From Anaerolineae bacterium (GTDB lineage Bacteria; Chloroflexota; Anaerolineae; Aggregatilineales; Phototrophicaceae), in assembly GCA_028284565.1 (NCBI GenBank), contig JANQRM010000062.1:1-7200 (forward strand): a stretch of 7,200 nt of DNA. The letters are read 5' to 3'. Shown here piece after piece: positions 6,394 to 7,200 of this stretch. Position 1 is the stretch's first letter, and each line of letters starts with the position of its first letter. A model generated the notes under the pieces. It did no database searches. It had not been told where the DNA came from and saw nothing but the letters and a program-made list of their open reading frames with translations. The position numbers and the translations under genes were made by a program.

Positions 6394-7200
6394 ATGACGA
6401 TAGTAGATGACAATAAACCGAAACGTTTTTTCTCGCATCCGACATTCACAGGGAACAATCTGCTTGTTGCAGGTTTGTTGCTTCTCACATTGGCGTTTGG
6501 CGTACACTTTCGTCTGTGGGGGCAGAATTGGGATGACTTCTCGCATCTACATCCTGATGAACGCTTTCTGACTGTGAATTTGCTCCCAGCTGTAGGTGGA
6601 GGATTGGAATTCACACCAAGCGAGAAGCGTTTCCCCGCACAAAAGGTACTCGTCAATATTAATGAGTCACGCTACACAACTTATCGGGATATTCAGTTGG
6701 ATACGGATTCCCGCATTGGTTATTTGCAGGAGTCCTTTGGCGAAGAAGCGGTGGTTTGGTTTTTGTATGATGCAGAAGGGCAAGGTTATCGAAATATAGA
6801 AGAAGCGGTGCTTGCACTCAACATAGGTGAGATTGATGCGCTTCTACTTGATAATAGCCTACCTGTTGACCTGAGTAATCCATTATTCTCTTCGACCTTC
6901 ATACTCAGCACCATTCCGTCGGTTGAGATGCAACAGATTCATTGTTTGTATCGCAATCCACAGACACAAGGAATCGGTAGCTTCTTTGATACGGATTGTT
7001 CACCCTTAAATCCCAACAACGCGGGACAGGGCTTTTATACTTATGGGACTTTGCCTCTGTTCATGGCGCATTTCACGAGTGATTTTGTTCGTACCCAAAC
7101 CGAAGCAGGTGTTCCCGGTTTCAATTGGCAGGGCGGGCATCTGGTCTGGCGGGCATTATCGGCATTCTTTGATATTGGTACTATTTTTGTTGTCTTCTTG
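6394..7200 (+). CDS. GT-C membrane glycosyltransferase (GT39/PMT-like), N-terminal part, runs off the right edge
   Basis: The first 269 codons are present. A basic cytoplasmic start (KPKR at 8-11) leads into a membrane segment at about 22-40. The first outer loop then contains HLHPDERFLT (51-60), the acidic HPDE signature of polyprenyl-phosphate-dependent GT-C enzymes, with Asp55 and Glu56 as catalytic candidates. Further on, FFDTDCSPLNPNN (197-209) and YGTLPLF (217-223) are motifs I recall from Chloroflexota GT39-type proteins, where they follow the HPDE motif closely. Here about 120 additional residues separate them (see the domain entry). The next membrane segment starts near 250 and is cut by the edge. 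The enzyme should act on the outer face, adding sugar to a lipid, glycan or protein acceptor. It differs from the upstream GT-C protein in lacking the acidic tail and extra N-terminal membrane block. The start is chosen by the GAAGG site. Confidence 0.8.
   Translation, partial: MTIVDDNKPKRFFSHPTFTGNNLLVAGLLLLTLAFGVHFRLWGQNWDDFSHLHPDERFLTVNLLPAVGGGLEFTPSEKRFPAQKVLVNINESRYTTYRDIQLDTDSRIGYLQESFGEEAVVWFLYDAEGQGYRNIEEAVLALNIGEIDALLLDNSLPVDLSNPLFSSTFILSTIPSVEMQQIHCLYRNPQTQGIGSFFDTDCSPLNPNNAGQGFYTYGTLPLFMAHFTSDFVRTQTEAGVPGFNWQGGHLVWRALSAFFDIGTIFVVFL
6604..6963 (+). other. Insert resembling one lobe of a family 3 solute-binding protein, inside the GT-C first outer loop
   Basis: Residues about 71-190 of the partial GT-C protein read in the order typical of the second lobe of SBP_bac_3-type periplasmic binding proteins. 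PAQKVLV (81-87) resembles the hinge strand, TTYRDI (95-100) the 's-x-x-DL' helix start, and RIGYLQESFGEEAV (107-120) the 'vGvq-G-t-x-E' strand-helix. The closest match is IEEAVLALNIGEIDALLLDN (135-154), which follows the 'eAl-x-AL-x-aG-x-vDA-vv-D' pattern. The stretch is predominantly soluble, in frame with the catalytic motifs on both sides, and lies on the extracytoplasmic side where such domains normally work. Family membership is judged by pattern only. Whether it still binds a ligand is unknown, since the other lobe is not visible here. Confidence 0.5.

Overview
The window looks like a cell-envelope glycan or glycolipid assembly locus from a bacterium, most likely a member of the Chloroflexota. 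That placement is inference. It rests on two large GT-C (GT39-type) membrane glycosyltransferases whose motifs I associate with that phylum, and on a lipoprotein with a Pro/Thr-rich stretch after its lipidated cysteine. No rRNA or other taxonomic marker is present, and base composition is moderate.

Layout. Positions 1-138 (minus strand) hold the first 46 codons of a lipoprotein gene that runs off the left edge. A roughly 200-base divergent intergenic region follows, with a TATAAT -10 facing left and an extended -10 facing right. From 338 to 6293 four plus-strand genes overlap head to tail by 4, 8 and 17 bases: a flippase-like (lysylphosphatidylglycerol synthase transmembrane family) protein, a GT4 glycosyltransferase, a class I SAM-dependent methyltransferase and a 967-residue GT-C glycosyltransferase. 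After a 100-base gap with a candidate promoter, a second GT-C glycosyltransferase starts at 6394 and continues past the right edge.

How the genes may work together (inference). The GT4 enzyme would add a sugar from a nucleotide donor on the cytoplasmic face, and the methyltransferase could modify a lipid, sugar or carrier there. The flippase-like protein belongs to a family often found in lipid and glycolipid pathways. The two GT-C enzymes would act on the outer face using polyprenyl-phosphate sugars. No substrate can be read from the sequence.

The most unusual feature is in the last gene. The first extracytoplasmic loop, just after the catalytic HPDE-type motif, carries about 120 extra residues that read like one lobe of a family 3 ABC-transporter solute-binding protein. 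If confirmed, this would be a ligand-binding-type domain embedded next to the active site of a membrane glycosyltransferase. No RNA genes, CRISPR arrays, insertion sequences or convincing terminators were seen.
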